Shown here: in pieces, positions 35,395 to 48,289 of the stretch
Numbering within the stretch: the first letter of the stretch is position 1
How the letters are laid out: each line of letters begins with the position of its first letter
Origin: Warburgia ugandensis
Lineage: Eukaryota > Streptophyta > Magnoliopsida > Canellales > Canellaceae
NCBI GenBank assembly: GCA_035236585.1
Contig: CP141132.1
Coordinates: forward strand, 51,835,880 to 51,899,879
DNA length: 64,000 nt
Reading direction: 5' to 3'
The notes under the pieces: generated by a model
Seen by the model: the letters and a program-made list of their open reading frames with translations, nothing else
The model's database searches: none
Told to the model about the DNA's origin: nothing
Made by a program: the position numbers and the translations under genes

Positions 35395-35645
35395 GTGATG
35401 GGATGCATCCCACCGTGAGTGCTTGAGTGCCTCGCGTGGGTGAAAGGGTGAAAGTAGGATTCAAACGCATCTTTTTGTGAGTGCCTGAGTGCTTGAGTCC
35501 CTGTGTGGGTGAAAGGGTGAAAGCTAGATTGGAATGTGTCTTTCCGTGAGTGCCTCGTGTGGGTGAAAGGGTAAAAGTGGGATTGGAATGCATCTTTCTA
35601 TGAGTTCCTGAGTTCCCCATAGTGGGTGAAAGGGTGAAAGTGAAA
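35395..35645 (+). repeat. Minisatellite in LTR E, about four units of 53-72 bp
   Basis: Each unit holds GTGAGTGCCT.., TGTGGGTGAAAGGGTGAAAG and GGATTGGAATGCATCTTT-like text. Units differ in length and sequence. It is not seen in the other LTR copies. Confidence 0.85.
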
Positions 35646-36540
35646 AGTACTGAGAGTCAGGCCCACATTGCCTTAAGTGTAGTTGAGAACTCATAGGGCT
35701 TGACTGTGCACGATGTTCTATTGATTTTTAACATGCATTACATTATTCTATGGACATAGATTTTCATTATTTCGATGGATGTATATCCAGGTATTTATCT
35801 CATGCCTTGCATGTCATGATGGTTTGACTTAATATTGATTTCTCTAGACTTATGGTTTTCATGTGTTATTCAGTATGGACATTTGACTATTTGACGTGCC
35901 TTATACATGTTTTAACTTATGAGATTTACCATGATCTTGAAACTTTATGCCATATGATTTCATTGCATTGTTATTGAATGCGAATCACCTACACAAGCAT
36001 AGCTTGTTAAGGCAATGCTTTGTTTACAATGCCTTAGATATAGAGAGTTGCAATAGGTGGATGTGCTGATAGAGCAAGCAAAAGTGATGACAGTTCATAG
36101 TGAAGCATTGAAGACATTTTAGAGATGATAAGGTTTGTTTAGGACCTCGCTTTAGTTATTGTTTATGGACTGTGATGATTGTATGGATGGACCCTGGATA
36201 TTTTGTCATGACTTGAATTTCTTATCCAATGTTGGAGACTGAGTCTCCTATATGCCATGCCTTATATTATGTTTATCAGGTTATTTTGTATCGAATGTGT
36301 CATGTGCAATGGTCCAAAATATAGATGAGAGTCTGTTGGATTTTTGATAGAAATGATATTTTATTTCACCGTTAAATCTGTGGTTTCGTGTTTGTATGAC
36401 GCCCGGGATTTTGAAATACATACTTTTATTGGAGCTTTGTTTTTGGTCACTTGAATAATTAAAGTTTTTAAAATAAGGATCTTGACTGTTTTTATAAATT
36501 GTTATTTTATTGTTGATAAAACCAGGGGCATCACAAATCA

Positions 36541-38350
36541 TGACAAAAATCATACAACATGACTCCTAGAACATAAATTTAGTCAATCCAAATAATTCAT
36601 CATTAAGATTCCTTAATTTTCATGCAAAAGCATTCTAAAATCATCACTTATTAAGCCTAAAACCTCTTATAGAGAGTAAAAACATCAATTATCATTCCCA
36701 AATAAAGTGAAACGACCTTTAAATAATGAAATCCAATAAAAAATATCTCTACCATACTCACTTCATGTCAAAGAGAAAACCCACCAAAAACATGAATTTT
36801 TAAGCTAAAAAAATCTAGGTAAGGGGGGAAAAACATGGATGTTCAATCATCAAAATGAAAACACATGAAGATCAAGCACTAAACTCTAGCTATTTCTTGA
36901 AGGTCCAAACATTAAAGTTCAAAAGATCCTCACAATTTGTCTTCAACTCTTCCTTCAAGCTTTTTCTCAAGTTTTCCTTCTTCAAATCCTCTTTCCAAGA
37001 TCTTTCTTCCTTGCTTCAAGTATTTTTTTGGAGTGGGTCTTTGAGTGGCATGAAAAAATTATGAAAATGAGTGGAGAATGAAAGTGAAATGAGAGCAGGT
37101 GTACATAAATTGGGTTTAGGGGAGCTTCCTTGGAGCTGCCCTTTTCTTAGAGTGAGAAATCTCCTCCTTGATAGGTTTTTCCTATAGGGCTTCTTATCTT
37201 ACAATTTTGACACTTTTGCCCCTCTTCACTTAAAAAAGCAAAAATTTCCACTATGTTCTTCAAAAGAAATTTTTTTCACTATGTCCAAATTCCTACTTAA
37301 AACCCATTTTTCGTATTTTTTTATATATTATGGATCTATTTCAAAGGCTATTGAAACTTCAATAAAATCCTTCCAGGGTCAAATTCATGTCTTTGTATGT
37401 GAAATTGACATGAAAATTGTGTTCAACTGGAAAGTTCCATCAAAATTGCATGCAAGAGACAAAAGTTTAGAAAAAGTTACAGGTGGGTCTAACACAATGT
37501 CTATAAGTCAAGCTCATACTTTCTTCTAGATTAACATATTAGAATGTCTAGGTGACACATTGGGCACCAAATTTTATTTTATTTTTTTCTTTCTCTTTTG
37601 AGAAACAGCACCCCCTTAAAAACATTTCTTTCATAAATATAGGCATATTTACATAGGAACCAAAACAAATGTTAAGAGAGTAAATTATAAAGGAATTTAA
37701 AAAAATAATTGGACAACACATGTATGATCTATCCAAAAATGTGAATTGTCAAGGAATGTCATAAAATTCAAGACATGTTTACAATGATTGCTATTCCAAA
37801 TATCATGCTTAGTTAGTAGTAGCATCTAAAAAATGTAATTTGTGTAACTATATTTTATATAATCAATAGTCTAGTTTTTACCACTAAACCCAATGTAAAA
37901 GCTCCAATAATGGTTAAGATCATTAATAGTGTAGTTCCCCTATACATGAGATGTTTAAGTATAACTAATAGAGTATAGATTATCTAAGTAGGGACCTAGT
38001 TTACATAATAATTGAGCCATTGTCTAAAAGTTTTGGATGTCAGTAATAGGAGATTCCTTATTGATAGGTATAGAAGCATTACATAGAATACCTCTATATT
38101 TAGTGGGTCTTAACTCATGTTTTATCATAAAGATCACTAATTAGGGTTATTTCCACATTTTGGATGATTAAGGTACAATTGTAAAAAGGGTATTTTGGTA
38201 TTCAAAGTCCTAAAAGATGGATAATTCAGCGTTTGAGAATCAACATGGACTTGCCTACCAAATTTAGTGAAGCTTGGTAGTGTAGAACGTGGAATGGTTG
38301 TTTTTATCATTTTCAGTACATTTAGAAATGCTAGAAGCATCGTTGAACCT
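36541..38350. other. Unassigned repeat-like DNA
   Basis: AT-rich with pyrimidine-rich runs (36930-37030). The text near 37390-37490 (GAAATTGACATGAAAATTG, AACTGGAAAGTTCCATCAAA, AAAAAGTTACAGG) resembles the 5' block of long gypsy LTRs. I cannot set ends or family and see no gene. Confidence 0.35.
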
Positions 38351-41252
38351 TATCTAGCAAAAGAGGCTATAAATATCAAAACACAAGACGAAAAAATGTC
38401 CATGCATTCCACTACTTTTAGGGAGCTTCTAATTGAAGCTTGAGAGCCACATGTCAAAGGAAGCACACATGTGAAGCACACTCAAGCCGAGGCTGGTAGG
38501 AGACCTGAATCCCTAACTCTCTCTTTGCACTTCAGAATGAGGACCACCTACATGTGTACCATGAATTCTTCATGCAAAGGTGATACACACCACTTAAATT
38601 TACATGGAATTCATGTAGGGATGAGTATGATTGGTGGACAAAAATAAGGAGGGAGGAGAGTGATAAAAAAAGGAAAATCAATGACCAGTTTTCATCTGAA
38701 AATTTCAAGAAAAAGTGGTTGAGATCATTCCACATGTAAGACCATCCTAAAGAAATCAATGAAAATCTATTTAAGTTAGAATTAACCAATGGGAAGAAGC
38801 CATGCATGAAAGAGTTGATTGAGCCATGATTGGTGAAATTTTTTTTGATGGGCTGCCCACCATTTTTTGAGGAGACTTTAAACATGTTGTCCTTATATGA
38901 AAACATATATTTCACTTAATTCTCATTTTCTGGAGATAAAAATGGGGTTGAGGAGAAAATAAAAGAGGAGTATTAGTTTTGATAAGAAAATCTTAATGAA
39001 ATCCTAGCCATCCATCTTGAGGAATACATGTCGGATGGATGAGAAGGGATGGGACATTAAACTATATCTTATTGGAGGGAGACTTTGAAGAGATCTCTAC
39101 CACCCATTCTAAGGCTAAAACATGATCCAAGGTAAAGAAGGTGAGGTAAGGAGATTGGATAAGAAGATAATAGAGAGGAAGAGGAGATAGGAGAGAATTT
39201 CCTTAAGGAAATTTCCACCTAAATCTCCACATGAACTATAAAAGGAGAAAGAGTCCAATGCTTCAAGGGATTTTCCTCCTTTAGCATTCAATGCAAATGA
39301 CAAATTTCCCCTTGTACTTACACAAAGAAACATATTGAGGGGGCTATGTACATTGAAGGCTTGGTGAGGGAGGCGTTACACATTCGAATATAAGAAAGCC
39401 TTGGTGGCTGGTGCATTGAAATCCAAGGGAGGAGGTAAGTCTCTTTATACCTATCGTATCCTAGTCAAAAGAGAGAAGATAGCTTCTTGTTTATCTTCAT
39501 CAAAAAGCTCTCCCTCTTAAGCATCATCTTCCACTTGAAATCAAAAGGAAAAAGAGGGAGATAACTACTGGACTTGTCTTATCCAAGAACTTACTAAGCA
39601 TGCAAGGGAAAGATGTTGAAGTATTAAGGGTGAAAGGAGAAAGAAGATGTTGCTTGTCTTTCCAAGCAGTTCTCTTATATCTTGCCTAATGTTTGTTTGT
39701 GGTACATGTAATTCAAATAGAAGGGAGTTGTTTGTTTCTTTTGTTTTTATTATATCAAGCAGCTCTCCTTCTTAATCCATCTTATTTCATGTGTAAACAT
39801 TGGGGGTGGCTTCTCTTATACAAGCAATTGCCTAAGGACAACGGAGAAAACTTGACGTAAATGGATAGCTAGAGTGTGTGTGAGATTCATTTAAGGTAGG
39901 TTGCAACTTGTTTTCTCTTCATCAAGCAGCTACCCAACAAGGAGGAGTTAGGCTAATGTGTTAAAATGAAAAGGATTGAAGTGGTATGAGTGTTTTCACC
40001 TTGGGTATAAATTGTGGTGGAGCATGCTTGGTTATTATCTTTATCCTCTTCAAGCAGCTGCCCAAGTGTAGCTACTTAAGCATGGATAAGGCATGATTCT
40101 CTTATGAAGTAGGTTTGGTTTATGCATGATAAAATCCTTGTGAAAGTCTTTGGGCTAGAAATATAGAGTGTGCATGGAACACTCTACATGGCTGTATGGT
40201 GGTGCATGAAATACATGATGAGAAGGATGTGTGTGTATAATTTTGTTTGGATTGTGCATGTACTTGGCATGAAATACATGGGATGTTGGGAGCGGTGATT
40301 GAGTGAGATGTCTTCCTCGGGATTGCAGCTATTGGGTGGTGTCCACTGTGCTTGTTCATGATACAACAAGTGTAGGGTCCTGTGTAGATGTTGAAAGTAG
40401 GTGGTAGCACGGTTTCACGATCTGTTTGAGTAACATGGTGGGAAGTTGGTGATATCTCTTTCATTTCGTAGGGATGTTTAGTTTCTTTTCACTTTTGCTT
40501 TGTTTAATTCTTGGATGTGAATTAGTGTAATCCTTTAAATTTTAAGCAATGTAAGTTCTCTTTTCTTTTCATTATTAGTAAGTTCTTTATTTTATGTTCA
40601 TGTTATTCATATTTTTGTTAGTTGTTAGATGTAGTTTAGTTTTATTTATGCTTGTATGTTAAATTAGTCACCTAGGGATTAGAAGGATGAATATGTTAGA
40701 ATAGGTATTTTAAACATTAGGTTATTATAGGATAAAAAGTGGCATAAGATTAATATTAGATTCCTAGAATTCTAAGTTTACGTACTCAGTCATACCTTGA
40801 AAGAAAGGGATAGTGTGTATAATAAAAAAGAGGGTTACTATACAAGAATCTTTGATAGTTAGTGCCCTAAGAAGACTAGTTATACTCTGAATAATTATAG
40901 TGCATGCTAAGAAACTTGTATTAAGTAAATATTTAAAGAGAGCTTGAAAAGAAATATTTTCCATGTTTTTAGAGTTATCATAACATTATTAACATGTGTA
41001 GAAAATTCTAAATAGCTTAATCCCAACAATATTAGATTTCTAACATATTAGATTTTTAATTCCTAGGCTTAGGTTTGATGTCTAGCATTTTTATATGTTT
41101 CTATGATTTTTTAGCCTATTAATTTAAGTTTAATAAATTGTTTGCTAGGTTAAAGCTATTAAACTAGGTTTAATTGAAATTCGTTTATTAATAGAGTCTT
41201 TATGGATCAACCTATACTTGTGCATTTTTGCAGTGTTATTTAAAACACATCA
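38350..41252 (+). mobile_element. Athila-like LTR, plus orientation, left end unresolved
   Basis: The right end (GATCAACCTATACTTGTGCA.., then GTGTTATTTAAAACACATCA at 41252) matches the inner end of the LTR at 42802 read on the minus strand (CTTGTGAGTGCTATTTAGAGCACATCA). The 40500-41230 stretch also follows the minus-strand order of the LTR at 60008. CTATAAATATC at 38369 and ACTATAAAAGG at 39237 are candidate promoters. No primer site follows the right end, so this may be a solo or broken LTR. No coding sequence is seen. Confidence 0.45.
39480..40065 (+). repeat. Spaced CAAGCAGCT motif, several copies
   Basis: CAAGCAGT at 39663, CAAGCAGCT at 39756, CAAGCAATT near 39822, CAAGCAGCT at 39923 and CAAGCAGCT at 40051, with a drifted form near 39500. 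Each follows a pyrimidine-rich run and most precede CTCCC or CCCAA. Spacing is about 65-130 bases. Confidence 0.65.
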
Positions 41253-42437
41253 TTTATGCTATTGATTACATATGAATTTAATTGATGGATAAATGGCTTG
41301 GACCGAGAAGTTATTTTTCCTTTCAACTCTAGACCCCTAATAGTAATTGTTAGGATCATTAATAGAGTAGAACTTTTAGGACATTGCTTACATCTAAGTA
41401 GTGCCCTAATAGACATCCCAAATTTTATAACGAAACCCAATCCAAAAGCTTCAATAATGGTTAGAGTAGGAGCCATAAGAAAGTGGTGTTGCTTTTGGTA
41501 CATATGGTACCCACCATTAATCTGAACACCCTAGTGATGTGGTTGCTTTCATGTTTGTTCTTTGTCCAACAACTGCTGGTTAGATAATGGAGACTATTGC
41601 ATTTTTTTTCTTCTTTTTATCCATTTTCTTGGCTTATGGCAGACAATTGAAATTACACCAATTTTATTTTCTGAATTTGATACTTGGATAGTTGGGATCA
41701 ACTCCACATGTATGATAAAGTTGTGCTCTCTCACCACACAATTGTGTGGTTGCATACATATAGATGATTGAATGTGTAAAATCCAAAGAATCACATGTGC
41801 ACTTAGAGGTATACGTGGGGCACAAGTCATTGCTGATACAAATTTCTAAACTTTTCATCTTTTGGGCAATGTCATAGATGAGCGACACATAAGAGAGTTC
41901 CATTACAACATGATCCTTAGAACTTGTCTGGGTATAAAAATGGATTGCTAAGGAAGTTTTAGAACCATGTCAATAAAATTTAGATCATCTACAAGATTAT
42001 TGATTTTTTTACATGATTTTTATTGGTATTGCCTAGTTAGGTTGGAATCTAATTGATTGAGAAATTTGATTACCAAATTTTGGCTCCAAATATACTTTTG
42101 GTTGTGTATCTTAGACTTCTATTTCATCTTGGTTCAAAAATTTAGCTTTAGATGTGCGCATACCATATGGTTTCATAAGTAGGCCATGCTTTAGACAAAT
42201 TTTTTTCCATATGATGATCCAAATGAACCATTGGGATATCTTGGTGACAAAAAAGAACCATGCACCAATAGTCATGTTTTTTGCATGATCCTAACCCATA
42301 CTACATTTTAGTAAGTGGATATATTAGAATTTTTAAAAAAAATGGTGAATAATTTGGACAAAAAGGTTAAAGAATCTTAACCAAATTGGAATGTTGAAAT
42401 CATCCAATGAAGTGGATTTTTGGTGTCTTGACTCTCT
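41253..42437. other. Unassigned DNA with an 18-bp palindrome
   Basis: No gene is seen. Part of 41330-41470 (AATGGTTAGAGT, TCCAAAAGCTTCAATAATGG) resembles 37880-37930 (AATGTAAAAGCTCCAATAATGG), so it is repeat-derived. It holds the palindrome at 41733-41750. Confidence 0.4.
41733..41750. repeat. Perfect 18-bp palindrome
   Basis: ACCACACAATTGTGTGGT is its own reverse complement, centred on CAATTG, with no loop. Its role is unknown. Confidence 0.88.
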
Positions 42438-42724
42438 CACTACTAAAATTGGAGTTTTAAAAGGCAAAAAAATAAGATGGTTTAAAAGAAAAAGTCTTAT
42501 TAAAAATAATAAAAGATAGCTTCTAAAAATCATCTTATAAAACATACCTTAAGAAGACTGTTTTTGAGAACCATCCTTCAAAAATTATATCTAAGATAAT
42601 TTATTATAACCATCTTATTTTATTCACATAAAATAAGATAGTTATTGGAAACTGTCTTCTGTTTTTTAAACTAAGGAAGATGGTTTCTTGGAAATTGACT
42701 GTTAAAACTTTATTTTAAATAGTG
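42438..42724. mobile_element. Miniature CACTA (EnSpm-type) element, 287 bp
   Basis: The left end is CACTACTAAAATTGGAGTTT. The right end, read inward on the minus strand, is CACTATTTAAAATAAAGTTT. These are CACTA terminal inverted repeats about 24 bp long with few differences. The inside is packed with AAGATGGTTT/AACCATCTT and AAGACTGTT/AACTGTCTT words in both orientations, the subterminal repeats to which CACTA transposases bind. The 3-bp flanks are TCT and TAT, one base apart. It has no coding capacity. Confidence 0.82.
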
Positions 42725-42801
42725 TATAGTTCAACTTGTAATTTTTTTTACTTTGGCTTGCTTCAATGAAAAATTCAAAGATTGAATTGGATTTATGTAC
42801 T

Positions 42802-44050
42802 TGATGTGCTCTAAATAGCACTCACAAGTGCATGGATCAAAGTATTATTATTTCACCCAAGTTAGGTCGATCCTAGGAGGAATCTCACATATTTGTATTC
42901 ATTTTAAATCTATTTAGATTACTCATCCAAGCCAAAAGAGATTATATTATAATTTAATCAAGGAGTTAAAAGAACTTGGAATTATAAATGTGCATGAAAA
43001 TTAAGCTAAAAGGAATCTTTCTAAAAACAAAGGCTTCCTAAAACTAAAATTAGAAACTAACATACAGTCAAGACAAGAAAATTAATCCAAAACTAGAAAC
43101 ATGAATAACTTAGAAACCTAAATCTATAATAAACTCTCTAAAGTTGGATTTTAAAAACTTTCTCTAAATAGAAACTTCCTAAAAATAAACATCTAACATG
43201 TAACTAATCTTAAAGAAACTTCCTAAAGATGATTACTTTCTAAAGATGAATTCTTTCTAGAACTAGAATGAAGAATTTCTTAAAAATTAAAATCTAACCT
43301 AAACATCCAACAACATGATCCATGAATAGTAATGAAATTTGAACATGCAACTAAACATGATCAATGAATAAAAACTAATCTAAACATTCAACTAACATGA
43401 GAAAAGAAGATTAACAAAGCATACATGACAGAGAGCATAGAACGAGAAGAGTGTGCATGAAATTAGAACTTATTAATTGCATGTAAAACCTTACAAAAGT
43501 GTACCCAACATATAAGATGAAAATATAATATCTTGACTTTAAATTCTAGATCTAATGCTATATCTAGATCTCTCATCAATGGCTAGCATTTTGTGTAAAC
43601 CAAAAGAAAGAAACAAGGAAGAAAAGATGGGAAACAAATTTAAGGGTTCATGGGGGATGACAACAAGAAAAGAACAAGGAGAAATCTAAGGCTAATAACT
43701 AAACAAAAGCAAGGAACACTAACCATGATTTGAATCCTTAGAAAGATGATCCAAAGGCTACTTTCTCTTTGTTGTCACTACAAGAGATTGATGGCCTTTG
43801 GATGATGGAGAACTAGAGCACCAAATAGAATCAAAACACCTAAGTAGAATACCATGGAAGAGTGCACATGGACCATAGGAAAGGGAGCTTGCAAGATGAA
43901 GAACAAAGTTATGTGAAACTTCAAAGGAACTTGTGTGAACTCCTCTAAAGAAATTTTCATAGAAAGCCTTTAAGAACTAACTCTAAGGAAAAGAAGAATT
44001 AGTAGAAAATAACTTAGGCCAATTGCATAAAAAAATTCCCCCTCTACAAT

Positions 44051-44136
<86 letters not shown>

Positions 44137-44972
44137 GGAGATCTTTTGCTAATCTCTAGCCTAAGGGATAAGGGAAAGAGGGGATAAGGATGATAAGATG
44201 AGGAATGATGGTGAGATATGATAAGAAGAGTTCAGAAGTGGAAACCCCCAAAGGAAATTGCTTGAAAGCCTCCTTCCTAAGCGGTTTGCGATGGAGGGAA
44301 AGAGAAAAGGGAAGTTTAAAGAGGTAGGTCTCTTCTATGATTGGTCCACATGTCCATGAAACCTACCTTGTTAATAGAGTCCATGTTTCTTCCTATTTTT
44401 TCTCATTAAAACACATTTTGTTTGCAGGTAGGAGAATCACATTTTCTTCCTCAAAAGGTGTGGACCCTTGTTGGATAGCTTAATTGGCTTAGGTGGCTTC
44501 TCTTTTATGGCTCTGACTTCATGGCTTCAATGGTTTGCTTCATGGCTTCATGGCTCATATGACTTGCTTCTCCTAGCCATTATTTCATGGCTCATGTGGC
44601 TTAGGTGGCTTGCATGGCTTGAAATTACATGCATAGGTGGTGGAATTCTACTATTTTCAAATAATGGAAAATGGGTCTTATGTCTCTAATTTGATTTGAA
44701 TGATTGGGTATTATCTGAGGCGAACTGGATTGTTAGATCATTCTTATAACACCTGTAAAAGATTAAAAATGCTATTTAGTATCTAAAAAATTATGATAGA
44801 TCACAAACTTACTTTGGATTAGCTTATGCACCTACAAAATATCATATTTGTGAATTATTAGTTTAGAAATGCATGTCTTAAATTTTTAGAAAAATCCTAG
44901 AATAATGCCCTATAGTTTATGATACATATACTCCTAATTGAGTACTTTTTATACAAAATTAACTATTTATCA
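42802..44972 (-). mobile_element. Athila-like LTR with polypurine tract beside it
   Basis: On the minus strand it starts TGATAAATAGTTAATTTTG at 44972, preceded by a purine-rich GTTGGTTGGAGGGTG (44973-44987) that fits a polypurine tract. It ends ..TAGAGCACATCA at 42802. It is therefore the downstream LTR of a minus-strand element; the LTR at 60008-61987 with a primer site could be its partner. A long (CA)n run lies inside. The outermost 5-bp flanks of the pair do not match, so pairing is not proven. Confidence 0.62.
44054..44135. repeat. (CA)n microsatellite, about 41 units
   Basis: An uninterrupted CA run inside an Athila-like LTR. It is absent from the other two copies of this LTR family in the window, so it expanded after insertion. 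Confidence 0.95.
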
Positions 44973-45109
44973 CACCCTCCAACCAACATTTTGCTAGTTT
45001 AGATTAAAATATTTAAAAACATGAAAACATAAATGATTGTAGTTGTTGTAGGTACTCAAGATTGCATTTAGCATATGTAACAATCCCTTAAACCTATGGG
45101 TGGCAAATT

Positions 45110-45480
45110 GTGTCTATGAGTCATGTTTGTGTTGTGTTGAGATCGACCCATTAGAGTATATGGGTCAACACGAACATGACCCAATTAGTAATTGTGTCAA
45201 GAACCTATGACTCGAACACAACCAAATTATTAAACGAGTCGAAATGACATGACTTGTGTAACACAATTATGTAAATGGGTTGTGTTTGGGTGGGTGACAC
45301 GACATGTGTGACACGATTATGTAAATGAGTTGTGTTTGGGTCAAACGACATGACATGATTTATATAACATGACTATTTATTAAACAAGTCAACACAATAG
45401 ACTTGTGTAACATAATTATGTTTGGTGCGACATGACACAGAACAACACATTTGACACGACATGATTTAGTATTACTGTAC
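45110..45480. repeat. hAT subterminal repeats
   Basis: Repeats about 50 bases long built from TGTGTAACACAATTATGTAA, ATGGGTTGTGTTTGGG and GACACGACATG words, at least three rounds. These are the typical transposase-binding subterminal arrays of plant hAT elements. Confidence 0.78.
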
Positions 45481-48289
45481 CATACCAATGCAATTCCTGT
45501 AATGTTTTCTTTAGCAAATATCTTACTAACACATAAATAAAAACTCTCTAAAAGAAAAATAAATAAAAAATAGACTTTAACAAGGGATACATAGCAAACA
45601 TAAAAATTAATACAAACTATTTAAAAAAGAAAGGAAATAGAAATAGAGATCAAATAAATAGAACCCAAAAATATGAATATACTAAACAACATGCACATCC
45701 AGTTACTAAGTTATGAAAAATACAAAAGTACAAATTAATCTAAATGAACTGTTCTAGATTCTTTGGTTGGTTGAGGTGCTCGTGCATTATTACTTATGCT
45801 TATAATGTCTGCAACAAGCTCATCCATACGTGCTGTCTTTAATTGGTTAAGGTGCTCTTGGAAGTTCCACCATTTGCAAGGCAGCTTCCTCAGCCATTCG
45901 TGCCTCCTCTAATCTCCTTCGTTCCTCCATCTTCAAGTGAGTGGCACCTACATAGAAATTTCAAAAATAAATGCTTTTCATTTATGAGTGGAAAACGTGT
46001 ACCACTTTCAAGGAACAAATAACAGAAGATGTGATTCATAAGCTAACCAATAAATTAAACATAAGGTGATTCAATAGACACCAGCCAGTAGGACCAGCAT
46101 CCTTTCAACCATTGACTACTTAGCCACTTCTCCTATGACAGCTCCAATCAATTTAATTTCAAATGACTAGGTTAGCTGAATAATTTTGATTAATCCAAAA
46201 GGTTGTGCTACATGGTCATCCACAGACTAGATTTGTGCTAATTTGAACAATGATAATGACCACAGTATCCATGCTATCATCATTGTCGATAGAAAATAGA
46301 AAAGAGAAATGGTAGCAACAAGTGCAAACTCATAAAACATAATATAGTTCAATTCACATGATTATAGCTGTAAGAGTCACTGAGAATCTGGAATCTATAC
46401 ATGGAAGAAGTACCAAAATATTTCTACCATTGCTAAATTGAATTATATCCACACACAAACGAAGCATACAAGAAATATCCAGGCAATGACCACCATGGCA
46501 AAGAAAGACCAGAGAGATGAGCATTTAACCAAATAAACAAGCATATCTAATGTTTTAGGATGTCTTTAAAGATAGAGTCTTGAGGTAGAAAGCAACTTAA
46601 AGGAATTATGTGAAATCATCCATCAGATGTAGAGCTCAGCCACAAAGAATCTAGTTTGCTCCCAATAAATATGTGCATAGAAGACAAAAGGATTCTAAAA
46701 AAGTATATCTAGTAGTATTACATCTTATTGGGTGGAAATAAAGGGTCGCGTCCCTTGAACACATGTTATAACAATAATGAAGAGGAGCAGGATTTTACAT
46801 GTGGATGAAATCATGCCACTTAGCTTGGACTTTACCAACTATTTGGGTTCTAGAGATAAAGGCTAGAATCTTGACACATTTGAAGTAACCTTATGACGAT
46901 GGCTATGCCATGCAAAAAGAGATCCTCTAATCATCCACTATTATTTTTCCTTATGAAGGACTTAATTTAGTAGATACAAATTTGTAGACTTAATTTTGCA
47001 AGTTTATATTATAATGGTTAGGTTGATAAGGAGACTTCATGTGTGATATGAAAGCCACTTCCACTATGGGAACTAAGAGTAAGATTTTGATAGCATTTTC
47101 TGTGTACCCACTCTTTCTCTCCTCATCAAGCATTTAAGTGGTATATTTGACTCTTTTATATTTCATTTTAGTTTTTCTAGTTGATAGTTAGTATGTTCAA
47201 GCTAGACCTTGCTTTGATAAAGAGATTCATTCTAAGATCAGGCTCCTTAGATGTTCTCCATCAGACAAGGAGACATGATGACAAATTCGACAATCTTGGG
47301 CCCCTTGACTAGTCTCCTTTCTTTCTTCCATCTTCCAGTACTGGACTTTTGTTACCTATTATGAAATAAGGTTTTTGGCTGAATATTCAATCAAAAAAGG
47401 CTTTCATATACAAAGACACACAAGAACTTTCACATTCTTGTTTCCATTGAGTGCCTCTTTACAAGTGGTACTATATAGATCCTTAGTTTAAGTTCTAGCT
47501 TTAGCCTCTTCGCAAATAAACTTCAACAAGGGGTACAAACCAAACATAACAAATTACTATAACCCAACAAATATGAAGACTAAATGGTCCTTCAATGAAA
47601 TGCAATTAAAGTAACCTATTCAGCTATGGAATAGAGAAGTTTAATGGACAAGACATCAAGAGATCAAAATGGAGACGTAAGTATTGTGTGAAAATTGGCA
47701 GTCATAGTGCATACCTTTTGTACAAACTCAGTCACTTTATCTGTAGTAGCAAATTCTTGGATCTGAGTGGTCTTGCTAAAACAGAGTCTACATCCTAATA
47801 TTACATAAAAATAGATAAATATTACTAGCTTCATAAGACAACTTTGAAAGTCAGGACTCAGAATGCATTTGTCTTTTAGTACACAACGAAAAGAGCAATG
47901 CCTTTGTGACAAATGACAACATTGGGTCTACAACTAACTCTATTATGGGTATTCATCTTAGATGGTCCTAGAAATATGATCAAGAAAAAAAGTATGATTA
48001 CATATGCAGTTCTAAAAGATATATCTTGCTCAAATATAAACATGAAGTAGCACTAGATGATACTTAGTCTCATTTTAAAACAATGCTGACCTTTGATACT
48101 TTGTCTTCCATAATCTCCTTCTAAACTAAAGTTCAAGCTTATGATACATAGACTATTTCTAAAAAATGGAGGATCTGAATCAATATGATCATGAGTACCT
48201 TGAAAACAAAAGCAACATAGTTTACATCACTAATAAGGTGCTAAAAGAGCATAATAGTATTCAAATGACTACAATAGTAACTGACTAAT

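Larger units (their letters stand above)
33095..36535 (+). mobile_element. Solo LTR, family 1, copy E, 3.4 kb
   Basis: It starts TGTAACATCACC and ends CCAGGGGCATCACA, with AATCA on both sides (33090-33094 and 36536-36540). GATATAGGCACCCCACCCC lies at 33151, TTTAAATAA near 33170, a GA-rich leader at 33238-33336, an AAG|GTAAGA donor at 34466 and a four-unit minisatellite at 35395-35645. The 5' block is shorter than in B, D and H. It inserted 75 bases past the LINE fragment. Only LTR sequence is present. Confidence 0.84.

Noticed and set aside
41562-41903. Several open frames on both strands around the 41733 palindrome.
   Set aside because: They overlap on opposite strands, are short and have no recognisable motif.
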